The notes: generated from the sequence alone by a model not told the origin. Numbered from the stretch's first letter, positions 16,696-25,508 are shown. The stretch: DNA of 64,000 nt from an uncultured Williamsia sp. (GCF_947494875.1 NZ_CANLWM010000006.1:62001-126000), one strand, 5' to 3'. Numbers and translations are program-made.

Positions 16696-18129
16696 ATGCT
16701 TGTGGCACTCGGCCTCCTGATGGTGGTCACCTTCATGGCCCTCATCATCACCAAGCGAGCGACCCCGGTGGTCGCCCTCCTCCTGGTCCCGGTGGCGTTC
16801 GGCCTGTTCGCCGGCGCGGGCCTCGGCATCAGCGACATGATCACCGACGGGATCAAGGACCTGGCCCCGACGGCGGCGATGCTCTTCTTCGCCATCGTCT
16901 TCTTCGGGATCATGATCGACGTCGGACTCTTCGACCCGGTGGTCCGCGGGGTCGTGAAGCTCGTCCGCGACGACCCGGCCAAGCTCGTGGTCGGCACCGC
17001 GGTGCTGGCGATGGTCGTCTCCCTCGACGGCGACGGTTCGACCACCTTCATCATCACCACCTCGGCGCTGCTGCCGCTGTACCTGAAGCTCGGTGTGAGT
17101 CCGGTGGTGCTGACCGTCGTCGCCGGCCTGTCGAACGCGACGATGAACATCCTCCCGTGGGGCGGGCCGACCGCCCGGGCCGCGTCGGCGCTGAAGATCT
17201 CGCCGTCGGAGGTGTTCGTCCCGATGATCCCGTCGCTGGTCGTCGGCCTCGTCATCGTGCTGCTGTTCGCCTACCACCTCGGTGTCCTCGAGCGTCGTCG
17301 CATCGGCAAGATCGAGATCCGCGAGTCGGTGCTGGCCCGTTCGGGCGGCGGAACCGGTTCGGGCGTCGCCGTTCTCGACGGCCCCGGCACCGGAACCGTT
17401 CCCCCGGCGCGCCTGTCGGGCTCGGCCGACATCTCTCTCGACGACGACTCGACCGACAACGCCTCCGACACCGGCTTCACCGCCGGCACGCTCGACCCGA
17501 ACCGCCCGACGCTGCGTCCGAAGCTCCTGTGGTTCAACGCTGCCCTGACGATCGGCCTGCTGGCCGTCCTCGGCATGGACGTCATCTCGATCCCGGTGCT
17601 GTTCATGATCGCCGCGGGCATCGCCCTCGTCGTGAACTTCCCGCAGGTGAAGGACCAGTCGGCCGCCATCACACGGCATTCGTCGTCGATCGTCGCCGTC
17701 GTCTCGATGGTGCTGGCCGCCGCCGTGCTGACCGGCGTCTTCTCGGGCACCGGCATGGTCGAGGCGATCGCCGACTGGCTGACCAGCATCCTGCCGACGT
17801 TCCTCGGGCCGCACCTGGCGATCGTGATCGGTCTGCTCTCCATCCCGTTCACGTTCTTCATGACCAACGACGCGTTCTACTTCGGCATGCTCCCGGTGCT
17901 GTCCGAGACGGCGCAGAAGTACGGCATCGACCCGGCCGAGGTCGCCCGGGCCTCCATCACCGGCCAGCCGGTGCACATGCAGAGCCCGCTGGTCCCGGCG
18001 ATCCTGCTGCTGGTCGCGCTGGCCGGTGTCTCCCTGGCCGACCACCACAAGAAGGTGCTGTGGCGGGCGTGCCTGGTGTCGGTGGCGATGCTGGGAGTCG
18101 GCGTGCTGGTCGGTTCCATCCCGTTCTGA
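16696..18129 (+). CDS. CitMHS-type citrate/metal-citrate:proton symporter
   Basis: This 477-residue integral membrane protein has about 12 hydrophobic segments and starts at ATG 16696 with GGAAG upstream. Signature blocks of the CitMHS family are present: MLFFAIVFFGIMIDVGLFDP, LDGDGSTTFIITTSALLPLY and the second-half repeat FTFFMTNDAFYFG. A hydrophilic loop at about residues 205-270 (Gly/Ser/Asp rich) separates the halves. The family imports citrate with Mg2+, Ca2+ or other divalent ions. A CitA/CitB-like two-component system follows at once, which supports citrate as substrate. Confidence 0.92.
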   Translation: MLVALGLLMVVTFMALIITKRATPVVALLLVPVAFGLFAGAGLGISDMITDGIKDLAPTAAMLFFAIVFFGIMIDVGLFDPVVRGVVKLVRDDPAKLVVGTAVLAMVVSLDGDGSTTFIITTSALLPLYLKLGVSPVVLTVVAGLSNATMNILPWGGPTARAASALKISPSEVFVPMIPSLVVGLVIVLLFAYHLGVLERRRIGKIEIRESVLARSGGGTGSGVAVLDGPGTGTVPPARLSGSADISLDDDSTDNASDTGFTAGTLDPNRPTLRPKLLWFNAALTIGLLAVLGMDVISIPVLFMIAAGIALVVNFPQVKDQSAAITRHSSSIVAVVSMVLAAAVLTGVFSGTGMVEAIADWLTSILPTFLGPHLAIVIGLLSIPFTFFMTNDAFYFGMLPVLSETAQKYGIDPAEVARASITGQPVHMQSPLVPAILLLVALAGVSLADHHKKVLWRACLVSVAMLGVGVLVGSIPF

Positions 18130-18134
18130 CGGGC

Positions 18135-18150
18135 GTGACTCCCGAGTCAC
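18135..18150. other. Short inverted repeat after the citrate transporter gene
   Basis: GTGACT-CCCG-AGTCAC is a perfect 6-bp inverted repeat, five bases after the transporter stop. It may be the first part of a composite terminator with the larger hairpin at 18156, or an operator for the two-component system. Confidence 0.45.
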
Positions 18151-18155
18151 CTCAC

Positions 18156-18195
18156 GGCATCCGCCGGATCGCGTCGTCGCGGTCCGGCGGATGCC
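18156..18195. terminator. 13-bp perfect hairpin between transporter and sensor kinase genes
   Basis: GGCATCCGCCGGA and its exact reverse complement are separated by 14 bases. It ends 45 bases before the kinase ATG. As RNA it would be a strong GC-rich hairpin without a U tract, typical of actinobacterial terminators. It may reduce read-through from the transporter to the kinase gene. Confidence 0.6.
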
Positions 18196-18239
18196 TACTG
18201 TTGTCGGGTGCAGGCCGGCCACGTGGGATCGCGACACGC

Positions 18240-19919
18240 ATGAGGCTGCGCACCCAGGTCCTGCTCCTGCAGATCGTCGTGATCCTGCTCAGCCTCGGCG
18301 TCGGGTTCGGCGTCCTGATCGCGGGGTCGGGGGACCGGCTCCGCGACGAGTACGCGCAACGCGCGCTCGCCATCGCACGCTCGGTCGCGAGCGATCCCCA
18401 GGTCCGCGAGGAGACCACCCGCTATTCGACGGACGTCGCGTCCCCTCTGACGCCGACCCGTGCTGTGCTGGAAGCCTCGGCGCTGCAACGACAGTCGCAG
18501 ACAATCGCCGCCCGGACGGGCGCTCTGTTCGTCGTCGTCGCCAACGACCGCGGCATCCGGCTGGCGCATCCGGAGCCCGATCAGATCGGCGGCCCGCTGT
18601 CCACCGATCCCCGACGTGCTCTGTCCGGCCAGGAGGATCTGTCCACCGACCGCGGCACCCTCGGCGAGTCGGTCCGGGCGAAGACACCGGTCTACGCCGA
18701 CGACGGACGGGTCGTCGGACTCGTGAGCGTCGGCATCTCGACCGAGCGGGTACGCAAGGACGTCCGCGGCGACCTGCTGACGACCGCCGGGATCGCCGCG
18801 GGTGCACTCCTGGTGGGTGTCATCGGGTCGATCGCCCTCTCGCGGCGGTGGCGTCGTCTGACCCTCGGGTTGGAGCCGGACCAACTGTCGGAACTGGTGC
18901 GGGAGCAGGAGGCCGTCCTGCACTCGGTGGGCGACGGGGTGTTGGCGGTCGACGCGAGCGGGGTTGTGCGCGTCGTCAACGACCGTGCCCGCGGACTCCT
19001 CGCTCTCTCCGGGGACGTCGGCGACCGCGTCGAGGACATCGGGCTGACACCGCGCGTCCTCGAGGTCGCCCGCGAGCCGGTCGAGACGGCCCGCGCCGCG
19101 GCCGTGGGGGATCGCATCGTGCTGGTCTCGTCGCGCCGGGTCCGCCGCGACGGTCGGGATCTCGGACTGGTGGTGTCCGTCGTCGACCGCACCGACGTCG
19201 AGGGCCTCACCCGCGAGGTCGCGTCGATCAAGGCGATGACAGATGCGTTGCGGGCGCAACGGCACGAGTCCGCCAACCGAATCCATGTGGTGTCCGGGCT
19301 GATCCGTCAGGGTCGTGCCGACGCCGCCCTCGAGTACCTCGACGAGGTGGCCGGCACCGGACGGTTCGCGATCGACGTCCCCGGACTGGACAACGTCGCG
19401 GAGCCGCACCTGCACGCGTTCCTCGACGCGAAGGCCGCCGCGGCGCGCGAACACGGTGTGACGCTGACCCTGGGGCCCCAGACCTGGATCGACGGTGAGC
19501 TCGTCAGCCCAGTCGACGTCGTCACGATCGTGGGCAACCTCGTCGACAACGCGATCGACGCCGCACGGGAGGGATCGCGGGAACCGCGGGTGGTGGAGGT
19601 GGAGATCGTGGCCGAGGGCGACACCGTCCTCGTCACCGTCGCCGACAGCGGCGACGGCATCGGCGGCCTTCGGCTCGGCGCCGACGCCGCGATGGCCGCC
19701 GACCCGCAGTCGGTGTTCGTCGAGGGCGTGACGTCGCACGCCGACCCGACGGTTCCGGGTGGTCGGGGGATGGGTCTCGCGTTGTCGCGGCAGTCGGCGC
19801 GGGGGCACGGTGGCGACGTGGTGATCGGCGACCCCGGCGGCGCGGTCGGGCCGGAGAACCCGCTGGGCGGTGCGATCATGGTCGCGCGGATCCCCGGGGT
19901 GTTGCGAGGTGGTGGTTGA
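18240..19919 (+). CDS. CitA/DcuS-family membrane sensor histidine kinase
   Basis: This 559-residue kinase starts at ATG 18240. It has an N-terminal membrane helix (residues about 6-28), an extracytoplasmic sensor domain of the CitA/DcuS type (about 30-175), a second helix (about 180-200), a PAS domain (about 215-320), then an H-box of the SpoB-like kind, LRAQRHESANRIHVVSGLI, and the ATPase domain with GNLVDNAIDAA and GGRGMGLALS. This family senses citrate or C4-dicarboxylates. With the adjacent CitMHS gene, citrate sensing is the most likely role, as for CitAB in Corynebacterium glutamicum. Its stop overlaps the response regulator start. Confidence 0.92.
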   Translation: MRLRTQVLLLQIVVILLSLGVGFGVLIAGSGDRLRDEYAQRALAIARSVASDPQVREETTRYSTDVASPLTPTRAVLEASALQRQSQTIAARTGALFVVVANDRGIRLAHPEPDQIGGPLSTDPRRALSGQEDLSTDRGTLGESVRAKTPVYADDGRVVGLVSVGISTERVRKDVRGDLLTTAGIAAGALLVGVIGSIALSRRWRRLTLGLEPDQLSELVREQEAVLHSVGDGVLAVDASGVVRVVNDRARGLLALSGDVGDRVEDIGLTPRVLEVAREPVETARAAAVGDRIVLVSSRRVRRDGRDLGLVVSVVDRTDVEGLTREVASIKAMTDALRAQRHESANRIHVVSGLIRQGRADAALEYLDEVAGTGRFAIDVPGLDNVAEPHLHAFLDAKAAAAREHGVTLTLGPQTWIDGELVSPVDVVTIVGNLVDNAIDAAREGSREPRVVEVEIVAEGDTVLVTVADSGDGIGGLRLGADAAMAADPQSVFVEGVTSHADPTVPGGRGMGLALSRQSARGHGGDVVIGDPGGAVGPENPLGGAIMVARIPGVLRGGG

Positions 19920-20593
19920 TGGCGCGCACGCCGATCCGAGTCCTCGTCGTCGACGACGACTTCCGTGTCGCCGCCCTGCACGCGTCCATCGTCGACGCGG
20001 TGATCGGGTTCGAGACGGTGGCTCGCGCGGGCAGCATCGCGCAGGCACGCACGGCGGTCGCCGAGTCCGGCGACGTCGATCTCGCCCTGGTCGACGTGCA
20101 CCTGCCCGACGGGTCGGGCATCGAGCTCATCCGCGAGCTCCGGTGCGACGCCTTCGTCGTGACAGCCGAGGACAGCGCCACCGCGCTGCGTCATGCCGTC
20201 ACCGCCGGAGCGATGGCGTACCTGATCAAGCCGTTCGAGAACACCGAGCTCGCGCGTCGACTCGCGGGCTACGCGCAGTACCGGCGGATCGTCGAGGTGC
20301 CGACGGTGACGCAGTCGCAGGTGGATTCGGCGATGGGTGCGGTGCGTGGCGAGCGCCCGCAGGCGTCGCGCGGGTCGGAGGTGTCGCAGACCGAGAAGGC
20401 GATCCTCGCCGCCGTCGCCGGACACGACGGTCCGATGGTGGCCGACCAGATCGCGGAGGCGGTCGGGATCTCTCCCCCCACCGCGCGTCGTCATCTCGCC
20501 GGCCTCGTCGCCGACGGCCGCCTCGAGATGGCGCTCCGGTACGGGACCACCGGAAGGCCGAAGCAGGAATACAAGATAGTGAACTCTGCGTAG
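19919..20593 (+). CDS. CitB/DcuR-family response regulator
   Basis: The 224-residue regulator starts at ATG 19919, one base inside the kinase stop (TGATG), with GAGGTGG upstream. It has a receiver domain (DDD near residue 14-16, phospho-acceptor aspartate in LALVDVHLP, conserved lysine in LIKPFE) and a C-terminal helix-turn-helix (ADQIAEAVGISPPTARRHL) as in CitB/DcuR regulators. It is expected to control the citrate transporter gene directly upstream. Confidence 0.92.
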   Translation: MARTPIRVLVVDDDFRVAALHASIVDAVIGFETVARAGSIAQARTAVAESGDVDLALVDVHLPDGSGIELIRELRCDAFVVTAEDSATALRHAVTAGAMAYLIKPFENTELARRLAGYAQYRRIVEVPTVTQSQVDSAMGAVRGERPQASRGSEVSQTEKAILAAVAGHDGPMVADQIAEAVGISPPTARRHLAGLVADGRLEMALRYGTTGRPKQEYKIVNSA

Positions 20594-20648
20594 GGGTCAC
20601 GGGGATGGGGGATCGGGGGCCGTTAGGGGATTCGGGGCAGACCCCTAC
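20590..20648. other. Spaced 9-bp inverted repeat around the response-regulator stop
   Basis: GTAGGGGTC overlaps the regulator stop codon, and its exact complement GACCCCTAC lies 41 bases further. The sequence between them is very G-rich. It may act as a loose terminator for the two-component operon or as a regulatory site for the repeat-protein gene that follows. Confidence 0.4.
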
Positions 20649-20711
20649 ACCTGTTGGGTAGGGGGTTCGAATGTCTGGTGGGCCTCGCCGGCGCGGTGTT
20701 TGCTTTCGGTC

Positions 20712-21110
20712 ATGACCTACACCACACGCATCGCCCGCATCACCGCTCTCACCGGATCTGCCGTCGCCGCAGGTGCTTTCGCTGCTGTCTTGATCGCTTC
20801 CCCGGCGTCGGCCGACTCGCTCGGCACCGTGCTGACCAACGGTTCACAGCAGCTGGGCACCGCCCTCACCAACGGCTCACAGCAGCTGGGCACCGCGGGC
20901 ACGAACGCGGGTTCGCAGCTGGGTACGGCGGGCACGAACGGTCAGACTCAGCTGGGTACCGCGGGCACGAACGCCGGCTCGCAGCTCGGTACGGCCGGAA
21001 CGAACGGTCAGACTCAGCTCGGTACCGCGGGCACGAACGCGGGTTCGCAGTTGGGTACAGCCGGCACGAACGCGCTGCGCCAGCTCGGGTCGTTCCTCGG
21101 CGGCCGCTGA
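20712..21110 (+). CDS. Secreted low-complexity protein made of 11-residue repeats
   Basis: The start is ATG 20712. The 132-residue precursor has a signal peptide (TRIARITALTGSAVAAGAFAAVLIASPASA) ending near residue 35. The mature part is eight consecutive 11-residue units with the pattern L-G-T-A-x-T-N-x3-Q, then LGSFLGGR. Units alternate between AGSQ and GQTQ endings, a sign of recent 22-residue duplication. There is no cysteine, no charge in the repeats and no lipobox, so it should be exported and free or wall-associated. I do not recognise a function. A strong terminator follows at 21127. Confidence 0.8.
   Translation: MTYTTRIARITALTGSAVAAGAFAAVLIASPASADSLGTVLTNGSQQLGTALTNGSQQLGTAGTNAGSQLGTAGTNGQTQLGTAGTNAGSQLGTAGTNGQTQLGTAGTNAGSQLGTAGTNALRQLGSFLGGR
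20820..21083 (+). repeat. Eight tandem 33-bp coding repeats
   Basis: The block encodes the eight 11-residue units of the secreted protein. The two first units (with VLTN and ALTN) diverge most. Units three to seven alternate between two near-identical versions, giving a higher-order 66-bp period. Confidence 0.85.
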
Positions 21111-21126
21111 CCCCTCGTCCACCTCA

Positions 21127-21161
21127 CCGCCCGGTGTCGCACCCCACGCGACACCGGGCGG
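21127..21161. terminator. 14-bp perfect hairpin terminator
   Basis: CCGCCCGGTGTCGC and its exact complement are separated by a 7-base loop, 17 bases after the stop of the repeat-protein gene. It also lies downstream of the convergent aldo/keto reductase gene, so it could serve both. Confidence 0.85.
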
Positions 21162-21271
21162 TCTCGCGTTCCCGCGACCCTTCCCGTCGTTCTCGCGACC
21201 GCTCCCGCATCGCGCGACCGTCCCACGGGTAGCCGGGGTCAGGGACGGTCGCGGGTGCGCAGCGCCCGCTG

Positions 21272-22153
21272 TCAGCCGCCCGATCGACCGATCCGATCGA
21301 GTGCGGCAAGGTCGTCGTCGTCGAGGGCGACGGCTGCGCGGGCAACGTTCTCCCGGAGGTGCGCGACCGACGACGTACCCGGGATCACCAGGATGTTCGG
21401 CGACCGTTGCAGGAGCCAGGCGAGGGAGATCGCGATCGGCGTCGAGTGCTTCGCAGTCGCCACCTCCACGAGATCGTCGGCCTGGACGGGCGTGAAACCG
21501 CCGAGAGGGAAGAACGGGACGTACGCGATCCTCGCGTCGTGGAGTTCGTCGATCAGGTCGTCGTCGTGGCGGAACGCCAGGTTGTACATGTTCTGGACGC
21601 AGACGATCGGCCCGAGGCGCCGCGCCTCCTCCACCTGCGCGGCGGTCACGTTGCTCACGCCGAGATGACGGATGAGGCCCTCCTCGCGGAGGGCGAGCAC
21701 GGTCTCGAACGGCCGGGCGAGCGAACCCTCCTGGGGCCCGGTCGCGTCGCCCATCCGCAGGTTGACAACGTCGAGGGCGTCGACGCCGAGCGCGTCGAGG
21801 TTGTCGTGCACGGCCCGACGGATCTCGTCGGGCTCTCTGGCCGTCGGCCAGTTCCCGGCGGCGTCGCGCGTGGCCCCGACCTTCGTCGCGATGTGCAGCG
21901 ATGCGGGGTAGGGGTGCAGTGCTTCGCGGATCAGGTCGTTGACGACGCGCGGGCCGTAGACGTCCGCGGTGTCGATGTGGGTGATCCCTAGTTCGACCGC
22001 GGCGCGCAGCACATCGAGTGCGCCCCCACGGTCCGCCGGCGGGCCGAGGACGCCGGGGCCGGTCAGCTGCATCGCCCCGTATCCGAATCGGGTGACGGTG
22101 AGGTCCCCCAGATGCCAGGTGTCGCCGGGGAGCGAGGTCTGTCGGGTCGTCAT
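21272..22153 (-). CDS. Aldo/keto reductase family oxidoreductase
   Basis: This 293-residue NADPH-dependent reductase starts at ATG 22153, preceded by AAGGAG. The active-site residues D and Y are in HIDTADVYGP and K in HIATKVG. In place of the usual histidine segment (QLHxP) it has DVVNLRMG, as in the YdbC-like branch. The phosphate-binding end IPGTSSVAHLREN is present. It is divergent from an HxlR regulator 125 bp away, which probably controls it. Confidence 0.93.
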   Translation of the reverse strand: MTTRQTSLPGDTWHLGDLTVTRFGYGAMQLTGPGVLGPPADRGGALDVLRAAVELGITHIDTADVYGPRVVNDLIREALHPYPASLHIATKVGATRDAAGNWPTAREPDEIRRAVHDNLDALGVDALDVVNLRMGDATGPQEGSLARPFETVLALREEGLIRHLGVSNVTAAQVEEARRLGPIVCVQNMYNLAFRHDDDLIDELHDARIAYVPFFPLGGFTPVQADDLVEVATAKHSTPIAISLAWLLQRSPNILVIPGTSSVAHLRENVARAAVALDDDDLAALDRIGRSGG

Positions 22154-22278
22154 GAGTTCTCCTTCGCACGGTCTTCCGTCGCACTGCGACCAGCACGATC
22201 GTCGCCCGCTAACATCCCATCGGGAAGTAGGTACCTGAGAGTGCGTTACTCACCACGATCGCGAGGAGGCGGTGAACC

Positions 22279-22701
22279 ATGGCGACGATGACGGCAGCGC
22301 AGAAGCGCAGCAGGGCGAAGGTCGAGTACGACGCGTTCCTCGCCGGATGCCCGAGTCGTGATCTGCTGGAACGCATCTCGAACAAGTGGGTGGCGCTCGT
22401 GATAGCGGGCCTCGCGGGGACCGGCCCGTGCGGTGGCGACGGACCGACGGCGATGCGGTACTCGGAGTTGTCGCGGTTGCTCGCGGGGATCAGTCCCAAG
22501 ATGCTGACGCAGACGTTGCGCACCCTTGAGCGGGACGGGCTGGTGTCCCGCACCGTCGTCCCCACGGTCCCGGTGACGGTGTCCTACGAGCTGACACCTC
22601 TCGGGCTGTCGCTGAACGGCGTGATCAGTGCGGTCAAGACGTGGGCACAGGACAACATGGACGACGTCTTCGCCGCGCGCGCTGAGCACGACCGCGCGTG
22701 A
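22279..22701 (+). CDS. HxlR family transcriptional regulator
   Basis: This 140-residue winged-helix protein starts at ATG 22279 with GAGGAGG upstream. The family hallmark is an N-terminal cysteine before the first helix (GCPSRDLLERISNKWV); such cysteines sense quinones or aldehydes in relatives. The recognition part is FSELSRLL-like (RYSELSRLLAGISPKMLTQTLRTLERDGLV). It is divergent from the aldo/keto reductase gene; the pairing suggests stress-induced derepression. The intergenic DNA has GGTACCTGAGAGTGCGTTACTCACC-like half-sites that could be its operator. Confidence 0.92.
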   Translation: MATMTAAQKRSRAKVEYDAFLAGCPSRDLLERISNKWVALVIAGLAGTGPCGGDGPTAMRYSELSRLLAGISPKMLTQTLRTLERDGLVSRTVVPTVPVTVSYELTPLGLSLNGVISAVKTWAQDNMDDVFAARAEHDRA

Positions 22702-22705
22702 GCGG

Positions 22706-22778
22706 TGCCCCCAGTAGGGCTCGAACCTACGACCTGCGGATTAAAAGTCCGTAGCTCTACCAACTGAGCTATAGGGGC
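22706..22778 (-). tRNA. tRNA-Lys (anticodon TTT)
   Basis: On the minus strand the sequence folds as a cloverleaf: acceptor GCCCCTA with TGGGGGC, D arm GCTC/GAGC, anticodon loop CTTTTAA, T arm GTAGG/CCTAC with TTCGAGC, discriminator A. CCA is not encoded. It is followed by a TetR gene on the same strand. Confidence 0.97.
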
Positions 22779-22821
22779 TGGTGGCCTCGAAAGGCCCACT
22801 GACCGCAGGAGTCTACAGACC

Positions 22822-23520
22822 TCAGCGGCCCGAGCAGTCGCCGCGTGCGCCGTGTTTCGCGGCGTGGATCTGTTCTTTGGTGAGCGCGGGGACGGTCAAC
22901 GGCATGCGGGTTCCGTCGGCGCGGATGGAGTCGAGCAGGAGTGACAGGTAGCGACGCCAGGTGCCCGGCACCGACGCTTCCGTGAGGTCGGCGATGGACC
23001 GCAGCATGCAGAAGATCGCGAAGAAGTCGCTCTCGGCGATGTCCTCCCGGAGGACGCCGGTCACGCGCCCACGCTCGAACACGGCGTCGACCGACGAGGT
23101 CAGCGACTGCTTGGCGGCCTCGACCGACGCCGCGCACGGGTCGACGCGCAACATGACGGCGGCGAGCCCCCTGTCGGTGGCCATGGACTCGCTGACGAAC
23201 GTGACCAAGTCGACGATCCCCTCCCACGCGTCGTCGGCGTCGAGGGCTTTCTGGACGCGAGTCTGCACGTGACCGAAGTGCTCGGTCACGATCGCCTCGA
23301 GCAACTCGTCACGGTTGGCGAATCGTCGGTAGACCGTCCCGACACCGACCCCCGCATGGGCGGCGATGTCGTCGAGCGTGACGTCAGGGCCCCTCTGCGC
23401 GAACAGCTCTCGCGCGGCGTCGAGGATGCGCAACCGGTTGCGCTCGGCGTCCGCGCGCAACGGCTTGGAGGAGGTGTCGGCGGACGGCGTCGTTGCCGAC
23501 CGCGAGTCAACCGTGGTCAT
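22822..23520 (-). CDS. TetR/AcrR family regulator of the adjacent efflux pump
   Basis: This 232-residue protein starts at ATG 23520 (a GTG two codons earlier is also open). Residues about 25-75 are the TetR DNA-binding domain (RILDAARELFAQRGPDVTL and GVGVGTVYRRFANRDELL). The C-terminal domain is of the common TetR ligand-binding kind. It is divergent from an MFS drug-exporter gene, with a palindrome at 23539 just upstream of its start, so it very likely represses both genes. Confidence 0.93.
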   Translation of the reverse strand: MTTVDSRSATTPSADTSSKPLRADAERNRLRILDAARELFAQRGPDVTLDDIAAHAGVGVGTVYRRFANRDELLEAIVTEHFGHVQTRVQKALDADDAWEGIVDLVTFVSESMATDRGLAAVMLRVDPCAASVEAAKQSLTSSVDAVFERGRVTGVLREDIAESDFFAIFCMLRSIADLTEASVPGTWRRYLSLLLDSIRADGTRMPLTVPALTKEQIHAAKHGARGDCSGR

Positions 23521-23538
23521 GCTCACAGTCTAACAAGT

Positions 23539-23553
23539 GGAGACAAGTTCTCC
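23539..23553. promoter_or_regulatory. Palindrome GGAGA-N5-TCTCC between TetR and MFS genes
   Basis: GGAGA-CAAGT-TCTCC lies 18 bp upstream of the TetR start, in the divergent promoter region. ACAAGT also occurs just before it (23533-23538), giving overlapping half-sites. Position and symmetry fit a TetR operator. Confidence 0.6.
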
Positions 23554-23626
23554 GGTTGGTGTTACCGTTCTCACCAAGCGGAGGACATGCCTCCGCATAG
23601 GCCTTCTGAGAATCGCAGGTATCCAC

Positions 23627-25141
23627 ATGACGACGAGTTCTGTGACCGACGCCCCGACGGGCGTCCCGGAGACAGGTGAGGAGCGGCACCACCGGCTGCG
23701 GTGGCTGGTGCTGGGGGTCCTCGCACTGGCGCAGCTGATGGTGGTTCTCGACGTGACCATCGTGAACATCGCGCTCCCGCACGCCCAGCAGTCGCTCGGG
23801 TTCAACGACGCCGACCGCCAATGGGTGGTCACCGCATATGCACTCGCCTTCGGCAGCCTTCTGCTGCTGGGTGGGCGACTGTCCGACCTGTGGGGACGTC
23901 GCACGACGTTCACCATCGGACTGGCCGGGTTCGCCGTGATGTCGGCGGTCGGCGGCGCGGCGGTCAACTTCGAGATGCTGGTGATCGCCCGTGCCGGGCA
24001 AGGTGTATTCGGTGCCCTGCTCGCGCCGGCGGCCCTGTCGTTGCTGACCACGACGTTCACCGACCCGGCGGAACGGGGACGCGCGTTCGGCATCTTCGGC
24101 GCGATCGCCGGTGGTGGAGGTGCGCTGGGTCTGCTCCTCGGCGGCGCCCTCACCGAGTGGGTCGACTGGCGGTGGTGCCTCTACGTCAACCTGGTGATCG
24201 CCGTGATCGCGCTCATCGGTGCCTTCTCGGTCATCGGCAAGCAGCGCAGCGAGAACCGGCCCCGGCTCGACATCCCGGGCGTGATCACCGTGTCTGCGGC
24301 ACTGTTCTCGATCGTCTACGGCTTCTCGAACGCTGAGCACAACGGCTGGGGTGACTGGGCGACCATCACCTGGCTGGTGGCCGGAGCCGTGCTCCTCGCG
24401 GTGTTCCTGCGGCTGCAGACCCGCACCGCGCACGCCCTGCTGCCGCTGCGGATCGTCCTCGACCGCACCCGCGGCGGCGCGTACATGACCGTCTTCATCG
24501 CGGGGATCGGGATGTTCGGGATCTTCTTGTTCCTGACCTACTACCTGCAGCAGAACCTCGGCTTCACACCAATCAAGACCGGGCTGGCGTTCCTGCCGAT
24601 GATCGGTGGCCTGGTGCTCACGGCGACGACCTCGACCTCGGTGATCCTGCCGCGGTTCGGCCCGCGGTGGCTGATGGCCGGCGGCATGCTGGTCGCGGCG
24701 GCCGGCATCACGCTGCTGACGCAACTGTCCACAGACAGCACCTATGTCGCGCACATCCTGCCCGGATTGGTCGTCACCGGTATGGGCATGGGCGCCGCGA
24801 TGGCACCGGCCATGCAGGGCGCGATCTCGGGTGTCTCGCCCGACGACGCGGGTGTCGCCTCGGCGACGGTCAACACCATGCAGCAGGTGGGTGGCTCGGT
24901 CGGCACGGCGCTGCTGAGCACCATCGCGTCGAGCGCACTCACCGGCTATCTCGCCGATCACCCGGCCAGTGGCGGGGCCGCCGCGATGCAGCTCGCCCAG
25001 ACAGCGGCGGTGCACAGCTACACGACGTCGTTCATGTGGGTCGCGGTCATCTTCGCGATCGGCGGCGTGCTGGCCGCCGTCGTGGTGCGGCCCGGGAAGC
25101 TGCCGGCGACGCCGGAGGGCGCGGTCGCCGTCCACGCCTGA
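23627..25141 (+). CDS. MFS drug:H+ antiporter, DHA2 (14-TM, EmrB/QacA) family
   Basis: This 504-residue transporter starts at ATG 23627; the open frame begins further upstream but that part lies in the operator. It shows about 14 membrane segments, motif D1 (LDVTIVNIALP), motif A (GGRLSDLWGRR) and a motif C-like glycine-rich segment (AGGGGALGLLLGG). DHA2 proteins export hydrophobic drugs or cations. The divergent TetR gene indicates induced expression. Confidence 0.94.
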   Translation: MTTSSVTDAPTGVPETGEERHHRLRWLVLGVLALAQLMVVLDVTIVNIALPHAQQSLGFNDADRQWVVTAYALAFGSLLLLGGRLSDLWGRRTTFTIGLAGFAVMSAVGGAAVNFEMLVIARAGQGVFGALLAPAALSLLTTTFTDPAERGRAFGIFGAIAGGGGALGLLLGGALTEWVDWRWCLYVNLVIAVIALIGAFSVIGKQRSENRPRLDIPGVITVSAALFSIVYGFSNAEHNGWGDWATITWLVAGAVLLAVFLRLQTRTAHALLPLRIVLDRTRGGAYMTVFIAGIGMFGIFLFLTYYLQQNLGFTPIKTGLAFLPMIGGLVLTATTSTSVILPRFGPRWLMAGGMLVAAAGITLLTQLSTDSTYVAHILPGLVVTGMGMGAAMAPAMQGAISGVSPDDAGVASATVNTMQQVGGSVGTALLSTIASSALTGYLADHPASGGAAAMQLAQTAAVHSYTTSFMWVAVIFAIGGVLAAVVVRPGKLPATPEGAVAVHA

Positions 25142-25256
25142 TCCGATCGACAACAGGACCCGGGGTCGCTGTGGCGGCCCCGGGCCCTGTGGCCAGCGGA
25201 TTTGAGAAAATTCCGGCCCATGTCCTAAGCTCGTCTAGCTCCCCACGGAGATACTG

Positions 25257-25329
25257 GCCCCCTTCGTTTAGCGGCCTAGGACGCCGCCCTTTCAAGGCGG
25301 TAGCGCGGGTTCGAATCCCGTAGGGGGTA
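25257..25329 (+). tRNA. tRNA-Glu (anticodon TTC)
   Basis: Acceptor GCCCCCT pairs with AGGGGGT, the anticodon loop is CTTTCAA in a GCC/GGC stem, and the T arm is CGGG/CCCG with TTCGAAT. CCA is not encoded. It is the first of a Glu-Asp-Phe cluster, an arrangement common in Mycobacteriales. Confidence 0.97.
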
Positions 25330-25388
25330 CGCCATCCGGCGTTCGAGGTGACATCTCGGAGACGCCGGACAGCGTGCTGTACACGCAA

Positions 25389-25462
25389 GGCCCTGTGGCG
25401 CAGTTGGTTAGCGCGCCGCCCTGTCACGGCGGAGGTCGCGGGTTCGAGTCCCGTCAGGGTCG
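25389..25462 (+). tRNA. tRNA-Asp (anticodon GTC)
   Basis: Acceptor GGCCCTG pairs with CAGGGTC, the anticodon loop is CTGTCAC, and the T arm is CGGG/CCCG with TTCGAGT. The discriminator G is followed by an encoded CCA (25463-25465), unlike its two neighbours. Confidence 0.97.
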
Positions 25463-25508
25463 CCAGATTTCTGGTGATCAACCGGAAGTCGGTGCAATCG
25501 CACCATCC

